DNA of 64,000 bases from NCBI RefSeq assembly GCF_023015625.1, contig NZ_JALKAH010000003.1, forward strand, positions 372,001-436,000, in the 5' to 3' direction. The number at the start of each line of letters is the position of its first letter. The first letter of the stretch is position 1. This DNA is from Yoonia sp. F2084L. Its GTDB lineage: Bacteria; Pseudomonadota; Alphaproteobacteria; Rhodobacterales; Rhodobacteraceae. This document shows positions 44,380 through 53,330 of the stretch, one piece after another. The translations under genes and the position numbers were made by a program. The notes beneath the pieces are model-generated. The model ran no database searches. It was not told the origin of the DNA and saw only the letters and a program-made list of their open reading frames with translations.

Positions 44380-47300
44380 TGGTGACCGGCGGTGACAGGC
44401 TGAACGCAGGCGCAGGCGGTATCCTGTCCTATTTCACGCGGCACCGAACGGCGGCGAACCTTCTGCTGGTGTTGATGCTGACGGCAGGCTTGTTCGCCTT
44501 TCCCAACATGCGGGCGCAATTTTTCCCTGATGTGGTTGTTGATGACCTGACCGTTTCGGTGGTGTGGGATGGGGCCGGGGCAGAGGATGTCGATGCGGCC
44601 ATCGTGCAAGTGTTGGAGCCTGTTTTATTAGGTGTTGAGGGGGTGACGTCATCTTCGGCGACATCTGTCGAAGGCCGTGCATCCATCCGCATTGAATTCG
44701 ATCCCGGCTATGACATCGACCGTGCCGCCGAAGATGTACAATTAGCCGTCGATAGCACGACAAGCCTGCCTGAGGACGCAGAAGAACCGACGGTGCGGCG
44801 CGGCGGCTGGTCTGACCGTGTAACGGACGTTGTGATCACGGGGCCGGTTGCTGTCGACCAACTCGGGCGCTTTGCGGATGAGTTTTCGACGCGATTGTTT
44901 GCCCAAGGCGTCACCCGCGTAATCGTGCAAGGCGTCGCGGCACCCTCAACGATTGTTGAGGTGCCAGCGCTGTCGTTGATCCAATATGACATTGGGTTGT
45001 CCGACATTTCGGCCCGGATCGCAGAAGAGGCGCAAGCCGATCCCGCCGGTGACGTATCGGCCAATGCCCGCGTGCGGACGGGTGTCGCCAAGCGGAGTGC
45101 GGAAGAAATCGGGGCGATTGTCCTGCGCTCAAACCCTGATGGGTCCAAGCTGACGATTGCTGATGTGGCGACAGTGCGGGTCGAGGGGACGGACCGGGAG
45201 CGTGCATATTTTGTAGGCGAAAACCCAGCGATCAAGGTGCGCGTGCAGCGATCCGCCCAAGGTGATGCGATCGGGATGCAGGAAACCGTTGAACGTGTCG
45301 CCGAAGAGCTTACCGCCTCACTCCCTGCGGGTGTCACGATTGCGCTGACCAACGGACGCGCCGAACTGATCGAGGGGCGTCTGAACATCCTGCTTGATAA
45401 CGGGCTGACGGGTCTGCTGCTGGTTGTCGCGCTGCTTTTCCTGTTCCTGAATGCGCGCACCGCGTTCTGGGTTGCCTTTGGCATCCCGGTGGCGATGCTT
45501 GCCGCGATTGCGCTGATGTATGCGGTGGGGATCACGATCAATATGATCTCTCTTTTTGCATTGATCATCACGCTGGGCATCGTGGTGGACGATGCGATTG
45601 TGGTGGGCGAACACGCTGATTTCAGGGTCCGCCAATTGGGTGAAGACCCGACCGTTGCGGCGGAACGCGCGGCAAAGCGGATGTTCAGCCCCGTGTTCTC
45701 GGCGACAATCACGACCATTATTGCGTTCTTTGGTCTGGTGATCATTGGTGGGCGGTTTGGTGACCTGATTTCGGATATTCCATTCACGGTCATTGTCGTG
45801 CTGACCGCCAGTCTGATTGAATGCTTCCTGATCCTGCCCAACCACCTGTCGCACGCGATTGCCCATTCCGCGAAAGAGCATTGGTATGACTGGCCATCGC
45901 GCACCGTGAACCGTGGCTTTGACTGGTTCAAGGAAACACTGTTTCGCCCATTTATGGGGCTGGTGATCAAGGCACGCTATCCGGTCGTGGCGATGGCATT
46001 GGTTTTACTGGCTAGTCAGGTGTCCCTGTTTATCAAAGGTGACGTGAACTGGCGTTTCTTTAACGCGCCCGAACAAAGCCAGGTGACGGGTAACTTTGCC
46101 ATGTTGCCCGGTGCCACACGCGATGACACGCTGGAAATGATGCGCGAGATGCAGCGCGCGGCAGAGGCCTTGGGCGCAGAGTATGAGGCAGAGCATGGTA
46201 TCAACCCGCTGAAATTTGTTGTCGCCGAGGTTGGTGGCAATTCGGGCCGCGCGATTGCGGGGTCCGATACCAAGGACGCCGATCAGCTTGGGTCGATCAC
46301 GATCGAGCTGATTGACGCCGACAGCCGCCCCTATACCAGCTTTGCCTTTGTCGCGGCGCTTCAGGAAAGCGTTGTGCAGCATCCAATGGCCGAGACTGTA
46401 AGCTTCCGTCGTTGGGGCTCTGGCCCCGGTGCCGATAGTCTTGATGTGCAGATGTTCGGGGCTGATAGCGAAACGCTGAAAGCTGCGGCTGAGGCGCTGA
46501 AAACGGAGCTCGCGCAATTCCCCGAGATTTCCGGGCTGGAAGATACGCTCGCTTATGACAAGCAAGAGTTGATCCTTGAACTGACACCGCAAGGCGATGC
46601 GCTGGGCTTGGGTATTGACGGGCTGGGGCGCGTTCTGCGCAATCGTCTTGGCGGGATCGAAGCGGCAAGTTTCCCCGATGGCGCGCGTTCTGCGACGATC
46701 CGTGTTGAATTGCCTGCAAGCGAGCTTTCAGCCGATTTTCTGGATCGCACTCAGATACGCACGCCTGACGGCATCTATGTCCCGCTTGCTGATGTGGTGA
46801 CGGTTCAAAGCCGCACCGGGTTCTCGACCGTGCGCCGCGAGAATGGGATCCAGTTGATCTCGGTCATTGGTGATCTGGACGGTGAGGATGCGGCAAGGGC
46901 CACGGAAATTCAGAATATCATCAATGATGATATTCTGCCACGCATTGAAAGCGACTTCGCGATCGAAACGCAGCTATCGGGTCAAAGCGAGCAAGAGCAG
47001 CGTTTCCTGAATGATGCGCGGACCGGGCTGATTCTCGTTCTTTTGGGCATCTACCTCACACTATCTTGGATATTCAGCAGTTGGACCCGGCCTGTTGTGG
47101 TGATGTCGATCATTCCCTTTGCGCTGGTTGGGACGATATTCGGGCACTACGTCTGGGGCATTCCGATGAGCATGTTCACGGTTGTGGGTCTGATCGGGAT
47201 GGTGGGGATCATCATCAACGACAGCATCGTGCTGGTGACAACGGTGGACGAATACGCGCAGGATCGCGGGCTGGTGCCTGCGATTATCGACGGCACGGTG

Positions 47301-47774
47301 GACCGGTTGCGCCCGGTGATGCTGACGACCCTGACGACAGTGCTTGGGCTGACGCCGCTGCTTTATGAAGGGTCTAATCAGGCCGAGTTCTTGAAGCCGA
47401 CCGTTGTGACGCTTGTCTTCGGTCTGGCCTTTGGCATGGTGTTGGTCTTGTTGGTTGTCCCATCCGTCATGGCGATGCAGGCGGATGTATATCGGCAGGT
47501 TCAATCAGCCAAGCGGGCTTTGCGCGGACGCCGCGCGGCGATGTTCATCCCGGCAGGAATCGGGGCGCTGGGGGCGCTGGCCCTTTTTGCGGTAACGGTT
47601 GCACCCATCTTACTGACCGGTGCACCTATGGCCGGGGTCGCGGCTGTGCTGCCCTTGCTGAATGCTGGCGTTGGTGCGGCCTTTGGCGTGTTTGTCGGGG
47701 GGCTTATGGTGCTGCTGGTGGCGATCTATGTTGCGGCACTATTGAACCAAGGGGTGCGCCGCGCGCGCGGTTAA
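44379..47774 (+). CDS. RND efflux transporter (AcrB/HAE-type)
   Basis: The 1131-residue inner-membrane pump has 12 hydrophobic helices in two repeats with large periplasmic loops. The proton-relay motif GIVVDDAIVVGEHADF lies in TM4. The second-half counterpart is MVGIIINDSIVLVTTVDEYA. Extra C-terminal hydrophobic segments extend beyond the usual 1030-1050 residues. The substrate is unknown; HAE-type pumps export hydrophobic or amphiphilic compounds. Its stop overlaps that of the convergent DsbD-domain gene (TTAA). Confidence 0.92.
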   Translation: MVTGGDRLNAGAGGILSYFTRHRTAANLLLVLMLTAGLFAFPNMRAQFFPDVVVDDLTVSVVWDGAGAEDVDAAIVQVLEPVLLGVEGVTSSSATSVEGRASIRIEFDPGYDIDRAAEDVQLAVDSTTSLPEDAEEPTVRRGGWSDRVTDVVITGPVAVDQLGRFADEFSTRLFAQGVTRVIVQGVAAPSTIVEVPALSLIQYDIGLSDISARIAEEAQADPAGDVSANARVRTGVAKRSAEEIGAIVLRSNPDGSKLTIADVATVRVEGTDRERAYFVGENPAIKVRVQRSAQGDAIGMQETVERVAEELTASLPAGVTIALTNGRAELIEGRLNILLDNGLTGLLLVVALLFLFLNARTAFWVAFGIPVAMLAAIALMYAVGITINMISLFALIITLGIVVDDAIVVGEHADFRVRQLGEDPTVAAERAAKRMFSPVFSATITTIIAFFGLVIIGGRFGDLISDIPFTVIVVLTASLIECFLILPNHLSHAIAHSAKEHWYDWPSRTVNRGFDWFKETLFRPFMGLVIKARYPVVAMALVLLASQVSLFIKGDVNWRFFNAPEQSQVTGNFAMLPGATRDDTLEMMREMQRAAEALGAEYEAEHGINPLKFVVAEVGGNSGRAIAGSDTKDADQLGSITIELIDADSRPYTSFAFVAALQESVVQHPMAETVSFRRWGSGPGADSLDVQMFGADSETLKAAAEALKTELAQFPEISGLEDTLAYDKQELILELTPQGDALGLGIDGLGRVLRNRLGGIEAASFPDGARSATIRVELPASELSADFLDRTQIRTPDGIYVPLADVVTVQSRTGFSTVRRENGIQLISVIGDLDGEDAARATEIQNIINDDILPRIESDFAIETQLSGQSEQEQRFLNDARTGLILVLLGIYLTLSWIFSSWTRPVVVMSIIPFALVGTIFGHYVWGIPMSMFTVVGLIGMVGIIINDSIVLVTTVDEYAQDRGLVPAIIDGTVDRLRPVMLTTLTTVLGLTPLLYEGSNQAEFLKPTVVTLVFGLAFGMVLVLLVVPSVMAMQADVYRQVQSAKRALRGRRAAMFIPAGIGALGALALFAVTVAPILLTGAPMAGVAAVLPLLNAGVGAAFGVFVGGLMVLLVAIYVAALLNQGVRRARG

Positions 47775-48574
47775 CCCGCAGTGCAACCGCGCAGATCAAT
47801 CGCGTGGCCGTCATTGCCCAACACGGTAATCCGCACGCCGGACCGGTCAAAGGCGAAAGGCGCGCCGCTTGGATGGACCATCTCGACGGTGGCTGTCAGT
47901 GTTGCACCTTCGCGGGTCACATCCGCCTGAGACACCCAAATGCGCGGATCGCTGGGTTCTATCACCACATATTCAGACGCACCTGACTGGGCCACATCAA
48001 TGGATGTGGTCATGCGCAGCCCGTCACTGATCGGGTCAATGGCGCAGGTCACGGCTCCGACGCCCGCCTCGGCGCGTGTTAGCGGATCATCGGCGAGTGC
48101 GGCGGCAATCGTGCCATCGGCAGCCCCAACCGCCGGCAAGAGCGTGTCAAAATTGAAGGTCACGGGAATGCAAATCTCTTCGCAGACACCGATGGTCAAT
48201 TCACCAGAAACGGGGATATCGCCGCTGACGCCGGTCGCGTCGATGGTCAGTGGAAAGACGACGCTGTCGTAATAGCCAATGGACTGCAGGCCAGCATCGT
48301 CAAAGACCTCTGGCACCGGCCAATGCGGCGTGACGCTGGTGATATTGCTGTCGCTTGAGAATGCGAACTGCGGCGGGATGCCTGCGTCGCCGGGTGCGCG
48401 CCAGTAGGTGATCCAGCCGGGGGCCAGCGTGACCCTGACGGCCGCAATGTGTTCGCCGGACGCGGTGCGCCAGCCGGTGAGAACTTCAACTTGCGCCAAA
48501 TCATCATAGGACTGCGCGACCATAAGGGTCGGGGCAGCCATGAGGGCGAGAGGGATCAGCAGCTTCTTGCGCAT
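47771..48574 (-). CDS. DsbD N-terminal-domain protein, stand-alone
   Basis: The 267-residue exported protein has a signal peptide (APTLMVAQ). A DsbD/ScsB-type N-terminal immunoglobulin-like domain follows. It carries the WITYWRAPGDAGIPP motif and the redox pair in GVCEEICIP. It lacks the eight-helix membrane domain and the thioredoxin domain of full DsbD. It may deliver reductant to periplasmic proteins with a CcdA-like partner encoded elsewhere. It stands alone, convergent with the RND pump and divergent from the YqgE gene. Confidence 0.88.
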   Translation of the reverse strand: MRKKLLIPLALMAAPTLMVAQSYDDLAQVEVLTGWRTASGEHIAAVRVTLAPGWITYWRAPGDAGIPPQFAFSSDSNITSVTPHWPVPEVFDDAGLQSIGYYDSVVFPLTIDATGVSGDIPVSGELTIGVCEEICIPVTFNFDTLLPAVGAADGTIAAALADDPLTRAEAGVGAVTCAIDPISDGLRMTTSIDVAQSGASEYVVIEPSDPRIWVSQADVTREGATLTATVEMVHPSGAPFAFDRSGVRITVLGNDGHAIDLRGCTAG

Positions 48575-48678
48575 GCTTTCTTACTTATTCATCAAGGCTG
48601 CAATGGGAAGTCACGATTGCGATAGTCTTTGCAATGAAGGTGCTTGCGTCGCAGGCGGTGGTTACACATCTTAAGGGT

Positions 48679-49248
48679 ATGAACGTTTCAGATTCGACCC
48701 TTGTCGGGAAACTGTTGATTGCAATGCCCGAGATGTCCGATCCGCGCTTTGCAAACACTGTGATCTACATGTGCGCCCACTCGGAAGAGGGGGGCATGGG
48801 CTTGATCGTGAACAAGCCGCAGCCCGAGATCAGGTTCGCCAAACTGCTAGGGCAGATGGATATACAGGCAGCTCCCGGTGCGCGCGATGTGCGGGTCCAT
48901 TTCGGTGGGCCAGTCGATAGCCAGCGCGGTTTCGTGCTGCACTCGAATGACTATGCCTCGGACAATGGCACGCTTGACGTGGATGATGACTACCGGATGA
49001 CCGCTACATTGGATGTGCTGGAGGATCTCGCAAAGGGCGAAGGACCATCTGTGTCGATGATGGCGCTGGGCTATGCGGGCTGGGGCCCGGGGCAGTTGGA
49101 ATACGAAATTGGCCAAAACGGCTGGCTGACTTGCGCGCCCTCTGATGAGATTCTGTTCGGACCGGATAATGCGGGCAAATGGACGGCAGCACTGAACTCG
49201 CTTGGTGTCGATCCGCTTTTGCTGTCAGCGACGGCAGGGCGGGCCTGA
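48679..49248 (+). CDS. YqgE/AlgH family protein
   Basis: The 189-residue protein is of the UPF0301 family. Marks are LVGKLLIAMPEMSDPRFANTVIYMCAHSEEGGMGLIVNKP, HFGGPVDSQRGFVLHS and MMALGYAGWGPGQLEYEI. Pseudomonas AlgH was named for an effect on alginate, but the family is widespread and its biochemical role is unclear. I see no operon link to the alg genes at the left of the window. ATG 48679 fits the family length; 48634 is an alternative. Confidence 0.9.
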   Translation: MNVSDSTLVGKLLIAMPEMSDPRFANTVIYMCAHSEEGGMGLIVNKPQPEIRFAKLLGQMDIQAAPGARDVRVHFGGPVDSQRGFVLHSNDYASDNGTLDVDDDYRMTATLDVLEDLAKGEGPSVSMMALGYAGWGPGQLEYEIGQNGWLTCAPSDEILFGPDNAGKWTAALNSLGVDPLLLSATAGRA

Positions 49249-49473
49249 GCGGATCGGGCGCGGCAAATTGCAGGCAATCGCGCTGTGCACCCGTTCATGA
49301 TCGCAGACATCCGCTGACGCATTCAAATTGTGCATCAAGAGGCTGGGGTAACCGGCCTGTCGCAGCAACATTTGAGAGTTTTCGCGGGCTGATAAACCGT
49401 GCGCCGCGCATGGACTGCCCCCCGTATTGATGTCACAACATGTCCACTGCGTTGCACAAAGAAGACCTCGTTG
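49249..49473. other. 225-base leader region before tupB
   Basis: This untranslated stretch must contain the tup promoter. I looked for a molybdenum-cofactor or tungsten-cofactor riboswitch core and for a ModE-like palindrome. I found only a short ATGT-CACA-ACAT repeat near 49428. No confident element can be named. Confidence 0.3.
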
Positions 49474-50178
49474 ATGAATGATCTTTCTCAAGGACTTGCC
49501 GAAGCCATTTACCGCGTTGCAACGTTGGACCCTGAACTGGTCGACATCACGCTAAGATCGCTTCAGGTAACAGTGACCGCCGTTGTGATCGCGGCAGCCA
49601 TTGCGCTGCCATTGGGCGCCTGGCTTGCAGTCACGCGGTTTTGGGCACGTCGTTACGTTATTGCTGTGTTGAACGCATTGATGGGGCTGCCGCCGGTTGT
49701 CGTTGGGCTGATTGTCTATGTGATGCTCAGTCGCTCTGGTCCTTTTGGCGTGCTTGGCCTTCTTTTTACGCCAACCGCGATGATTATCGCGCAGGTTATC
49801 ATTGTGACACCTTTGATCGCGTCTGTGGCGCATCAGGCGCTGCGTGATTTGTGGTCAGAGTATCACGACCTCCTGATCTCGTTGAATACAACCAAGCGTC
49901 AGCGTATTGCGACGCTTCTATGGGACGGGCGGCGCGCGCTTTTGACCGCATGCCTTGCCGGATTTGGGCGTGCAATTGGCGAAGTTGGCGCCATCATGAT
50001 TGTTGGTGGCAATATCGACAATGTCACACGCGTCCTGACCACCGCCATTGCATTGGAAACCGGTAAGGGCAACTTTTCGCTGGCTCTTGGGCTTGGCTTT
50101 GTGTTGATCACGCTCGCCATTATCCTCAATCTCTTGATCCATTCTTTGTCCCGCACCGAAAGGTCAAACCTTTGGTAG
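49474..50178 (+). CDS. tupB: Tungstate ABC transporter permease
   Basis: The 234-residue permease has about five hydrophobic helices. An ABC permease loop (LISLNTTKRQRIATLLWDGRRAL) is followed by GFGRAIGEVGAIMIVGGNIDN, typical of TupB and related oxyanion permeases. Together with TupC and TupA it imports tungstate. ATG 49474 starts at MNDLSQG. The downstream gene overlaps by seven bases. The nearby Cys-type formate dehydrogenase is a likely user of tungsten. Confidence 0.9.
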   Translation: MNDLSQGLAEAIYRVATLDPELVDITLRSLQVTVTAVVIAAAIALPLGAWLAVTRFWARRYVIAVLNALMGLPPVVVGLIVYVMLSRSGPFGVLGLLFTPTAMIIAQVIIVTPLIASVAHQALRDLWSEYHDLLISLNTTKRQRIATLLWDGRRALLTACLAGFGRAIGEVGAIMIVGGNIDNVTRVLTTAIALETGKGNFSLALGLGFVLITLAIILNLLIHSLSRTERSNLW

Positions 50179-50888
50179 CCAGTATCTTTCCATTGCGCAT
50201 TGCAGGGGCATGCGTGAAGCGACGCGGTGTTCAACTGATTGGACCGATCAATCTTGATCTGGGTTCGCAGGGTCTTACGATTGTGCTGGGTCCGAATGGG
50301 TCTGGTAAGACGTCGCTGTTGCGGCTGATGCATGGGCTGGAACGACCGGCCAGCGGTACGATCAATTGGGCCTGTCCGGATAATGAAGCGCGGTCGCATC
50401 AGGCTTATGTTTTCCAGACCCCCACCATGATGCGCCGCAGCGTCACCGATAGCATTTCCTATGCGCTGATTGTGATGGGTGTTGCCCGCCCGACCGCGCG
50501 CGAAAAGGCCAAGGAATACGCCACGCGCGTGGGGCTGGGTCATCTGCTTGACTGCCCCGCAGGTGTGCTATCTGGAGGCGAAAAGCAAAAGCTCGCCATG
50601 GCGCGTGCCCTGATCCGGCAGCCGCAAGTCCTGTTTCTGGATGAGCCGTGCGCCAATCTGGACGGGCGCGCCACAAAAGAGATCGAGGTGATACTGAACG
50701 ATGTGCGCCAACAAGGCACGCGGATCGTGATGGCAACCCATGATCTAGGTCAAGCGAAGCGTCTTGCGGATGATCTACTGTTCATGCTCAATGGCTGCGT
50801 TCGCGAACAAGGGGCCGCAGAGTCGTTTTTTGCCGATCCGCAAACCGCCGAAGCGAAGGCTTTTCTAAATGGTCAAATCGTGGAGTAA
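50172..50888 (+). CDS. tupC: Tungstate ABC transporter ATP-binding protein
   Basis: The 238-residue ATPase has a Walker A motif (GPNGSGKTSLLR), Q-loop (VFQTPTMMRRSV), signature (LSGGEKQKLAMARA), Walker B (LFLDEPCANLD) and switch His (ATHDLGQAKRLADD). The start is TTG at 50172, overlapping tupB. It powers TupB. A molybdate ATPase is the alternative, but the TupA partner downstream supports tungstate. Confidence 0.88.
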   Translation: MVASIFPLRIAGACVKRRGVQLIGPINLDLGSQGLTIVLGPNGSGKTSLLRLMHGLERPASGTINWACPDNEARSHQAYVFQTPTMMRRSVTDSISYALIVMGVARPTAREKAKEYATRVGLGHLLDCPAGVLSGGEKQKLAMARALIRQPQVLFLDEPCANLDGRATKEIEVILNDVRQQGTRIVMATHDLGQAKRLADDLLFMLNGCVREQGAAESFFADPQTAEAKAFLNGQIVE

Positions 50889-50893
50889 ACTTG

Positions 50894-51700
50894 ATGACAC
50901 TGAGGTTCATTTCATGCGTTTTGGCGGTCCTGTTTCCAATGCTGGCCCATGCCGAAACGGTGCGCATGGCGGTCACAACGTCGTTTGAGAATTCCGGGCT
51001 TGCGGACGTCTTACTGCCGCCGATCAAAGACGAACTGGATCTTGATCTTCAGCTTTTGGTGGTGGGAACAGGGCAGGCCTTGACCTTGGGTGCCGCAGGC
51101 GATGTCGATGCCGTGCTGGTCCATTCCCGCGCCGCTGAGGACGCATTCGTCGCCGCAGGTCACGCCACGCACCGACGCGAAATCATGTATAATGACTTTG
51201 TCCTTGTCGGACCGTCCGCCGATCCTGCTGCCATTGCGGATGCGACAACTGCGATCGAAGCGCTGCAACGCATTGATAGGGCTGATGCTGTTTTTGTCTC
51301 TCGTGGGGATGACAGCGGAACCCACAAAATGGAGCTGTCGCTATGGGACAAGGCCGGGATTGCGCCTGATGATCTGGGCACATCGTATCAATCGGTCGGG
51401 TCCGGCATGGGCGCCGCGCTGAACACCGCGAGCGGTCTGAATGCCTATATTCTGTCGGATCGCCCGACATGGCTGACGTTTGGAAACAAGGGCGATCTAG
51501 TGCTGCTTTTTTCGGGTGATCCTGCGCTGTTCAACCCTTATGCGCTTTTACCGATCAACCCTTCCCGCCACTCGCATGTGAACGCTGATGCCGTTGCAAG
51601 GCTAGAGGAATGGCTGGCCGGGCCACGCGGCAAAGCTGCCATCGAAAGCTACACTTTTGATGGTCAGCCGCTTTTTGTGCACAGTGCGGTCGCGAATTAG
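50894..51700 (+). CDS. tupA: Tungstate ABC transporter substrate-binding protein
   Basis: The 268-residue periplasmic protein has a signal peptide (FPMLAHA-ET). The conserved start RMAVTTSFENSGLADVLLP corresponds to the TTTS-type motif of TupA. Further marks are VVGTGQALTLGAAGDVDAVLVHSR, YNDFVLVGP and SRGDDSGTHKMELSLW. TupA binds tungstate with very high preference over molybdate. The gene order B-C-A differs from the common A-B-C. Its stop overlaps that of the convergent DUF6494-like gene. Confidence 0.92.
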   Translation: MTLRFISCVLAVLFPMLAHAETVRMAVTTSFENSGLADVLLPPIKDELDLDLQLLVVGTGQALTLGAAGDVDAVLVHSRAAEDAFVAAGHATHRREIMYNDFVLVGPSADPAAIADATTAIEALQRIDRADAVFVSRGDDSGTHKMELSLWDKAGIAPDDLGTSYQSVGSGMGAALNTASGLNAYILSDRPTWLTFGNKGDLVLLFSGDPALFNPYALLPINPSRHSHVNADAVARLEEWLAGPRGKAAIESYTFDGQPLFVHSAVAN

Positions 51701-51900
51701 TCCGTGCCGTCTGTGATCGTACCTTCAATACGATGTTCCAGATCAAGCCCCTCAATCCGCAACACCATAGTGGCCTGAAAGCTTTTCCCAGCAGTCTTTT
51801 CCGGCCCCGCAGCGCGCAATGCCTCTTCGATGGCCTGCTGCGAGGTCACACCAACCTGTTTTAGAAATTTGCGCATCGACATGTTGAAATCGTCGCTCAT
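51697..51900 (-). CDS. DUF6494-like small protein
   Basis: The 67-residue soluble protein (MSDDFNMSMRKFLKQVGVTSQQAIEEAL, then IEGLDLEHRIEGTI) matches a small conserved family I believe is DUF6494. It has no known function. An AGGAGACCGC sequence just before the ATG supports the start at 51900. It is the last gene of the formate dehydrogenase operon and converges with tupA. Confidence 0.78.
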   Translation of the reverse strand: MSDDFNMSMRKFLKQVGVTSQQAIEEALRAAGPEKTAGKSFQATMVLRIEGLDLEHRIEGTITDGTD

Positions 51901-51932
51901 GGGGCGGTCTCCTTTGTGATGGGTCATCCGGT

Positions 51933-53165
51933 CTAACGGGTGACCATTTCCAGAAATTCAATCAGCGCAGCGCGGTCTTGCGCACTGGGCACCCGCTGTT
52001 CAGGCATGCGGCTGCCCGGAGTATAGGCGTCTGGGCCAAACTCAAAAAGCTCAGAAATGGTTTGCGCCGTCCACACGATATCAAGTTGCTTAAGTGCGTC
52101 AGAGTATTCGTACCCCTCTGCCGTCGCAATCGGACGACCGAAAACACCATGCAAGGTTGGCCCGGCACGTGCGCCATCATCCGGGGTCAGCGTATGGCAG
52201 ACGGCACAGGCGCGAAACACCTCGGCCCCGCGCGGGTTGGTCAACGTGGGGTCCGGCGGTCCGTTGCCTGTCCCCAAGGCAATACCATCCAACGACCAGC
52301 GGCGGATCAAGCCATCATTGCCCCCTGTAAAAAGCACACCCTGTGCAATTGCCAAGGCCCATATCGGCCCTTGTCCGGTCTCGATCGCCACCTGCACATC
52401 CAATGTATCGGGGTCGATTAGCCAGACCTCGCCTGTTGTTGCGCCGACCGCGACAAAGCCGTCGCCCGCCGCAACCGACAAAAGGGGTCGCTTTGACAAA
52501 CTGACTTGGGCGATTGGTGGGTCAACAGTGACCCGACGCAATGCGCCATCAGGCGAGGCGAGGAAAAGGGCCGTCCCATCTGTTGCCATTGCTGATGCCG
52601 GCGCCGGCAAGCTTACCTCGCCCCCGGTCGTTCCATCGCTTTGCCAAAACCGAAGCCTCAGATCAGCACCCACACTGGCCAAGCCATCGCGAAAAGCGAT
52701 CAGCCCGGTAATCTGCCCGTCATGGGCGTTGATATAGCGTGGTGCACCCGTCCCGGACCACAGTGCGATCTGTCCGTCCCATCCCGCCGTCGCCAGCCCA
52801 TCACCCAAAGCGGCCATGGCACCGACCGGAAGCGGATGCCAGATTTCTGATTGCAAAGGTTCAGGACCGTCCCCCCAGATGACGACACGGCCATCTTGGC
52901 CACCGGATGCGAACCGCCCTTCGCTCAATGGCAAAACAGCGGTCACTGCCCCTTCGTGATGCCGGGTAATTTGGGTCGCAAATGTGCCGTCCCAGACAAT
53001 CGCCCGTGTATCGAATGACCCCGAATAGATGCGGCCTGCATCGTCCGTTGCCAGCGCGCGAACCGGGCCACCATGTCCGCGCAAATCCTGTGCGATCACA
53101 GGGCCAGCGCCGACCGCCATCACACTGAGCAGCGATGTGAACCAGACCCGCGCACGTTGCCCCAC
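51933..53165 (-). CDS. WD40 beta-propeller fused to a c-type cytochrome domain
   Basis: The 410-residue exported protein has a signal peptide (VGAGPVIA-QD). WD40-like blades cover about 27-300 (GHGGPVRALATDD, SGGQDGRVVIWG, TGGNDGLIRRWSLDG). A C-terminal cytochrome c domain has the heme site CAVCH (320-324), GPTLHGVFGR and a probable Met387 ligand in GSRMPE. It sits inside the formate dehydrogenase operon, so a periplasmic electron-transfer or assembly role is plausible. No characterised protein of this exact architecture comes to mind. Confidence 0.85.
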   Translation of the reverse strand: MGQRARVWFTSLLSVMAVGAGPVIAQDLRGHGGPVRALATDDAGRIYSGSFDTRAIVWDGTFATQITRHHEGAVTAVLPLSEGRFASGGQDGRVVIWGDGPEPLQSEIWHPLPVGAMAALGDGLATAGWDGQIALWSGTGAPRYINAHDGQITGLIAFRDGLASVGADLRLRFWQSDGTTGGEVSLPAPASAMATDGTALFLASPDGALRRVTVDPPIAQVSLSKRPLLSVAAGDGFVAVGATTGEVWLIDPDTLDVQVAIETGQGPIWALAIAQGVLFTGGNDGLIRRWSLDGIALGTGNGPPDPTLTNPRGAEVFRACAVCHTLTPDDGARAGPTLHGVFGRPIATAEGYEYSDALKQLDIVWTAQTISELFEFGPDAYTPGSRMPEQRVPSAQDRAALIEFLEMVTR

Positions 53166-53171
53166 GGCGGC

Positions 53172-53327
53172 TTAGTTCGTGATCAGGTTTTGCTCACCGG
53201 GTGAGAGCCGCGCACCTTCGGTTGTGAAAGCGGCGGTACTATCGGTCTGGTAGGTGCTGTTCAACACGTTGGCTGCAACAAACGCGACGCCAATAATGAC
53301 GACACAGGCGAGAAGGAAGGATTTCAT
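53172..53327 (-). CDS. 51-residue membrane peptide in the formate dehydrogenase operon
   Basis: A short frame translates to MKSFLLACVVIIGVAFVAAN followed by a polar tail ending EQNLITN. It has one hydrophobic helix (4-20) or an uncleaved signal. It fits exactly between the Mrp gene (stop at 53331) and the WD40-cytochrome gene (start at 53165). AGGAGCC precedes its ATG at good spacing. This placement and the membrane helix make it a real small gene. Its function is unknown; it may be a subunit-like peptide. Confidence 0.7.
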   Translation of the reverse strand: MKSFLLACVVIIGVAFVAANVLNSTYQTDSTAAFTTEGARLSPGEQNLITN

Positions 53328-53330
53328 CAG

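Noticed and set aside
45318..45970. Long antisense open frames inside the RND pump gene
   Set aside because: They are shadows of a high-GC coding frame, with compositions (Ser/Arg/His-rich) unlike real proteins; the pump motifs are clear on the other strand.
48679..49248. YqgE/AlgH as an alginate regulator linked to the alg-like operon
   Set aside because: The name is historical, the family is near-universal, and the gene lies 34 kb away without shared context.
49249..49473. Moco/Tuco-type riboswitch before tupB
   Set aside because: I could not lay the conserved core onto this leader; a covariance-model search would decide.
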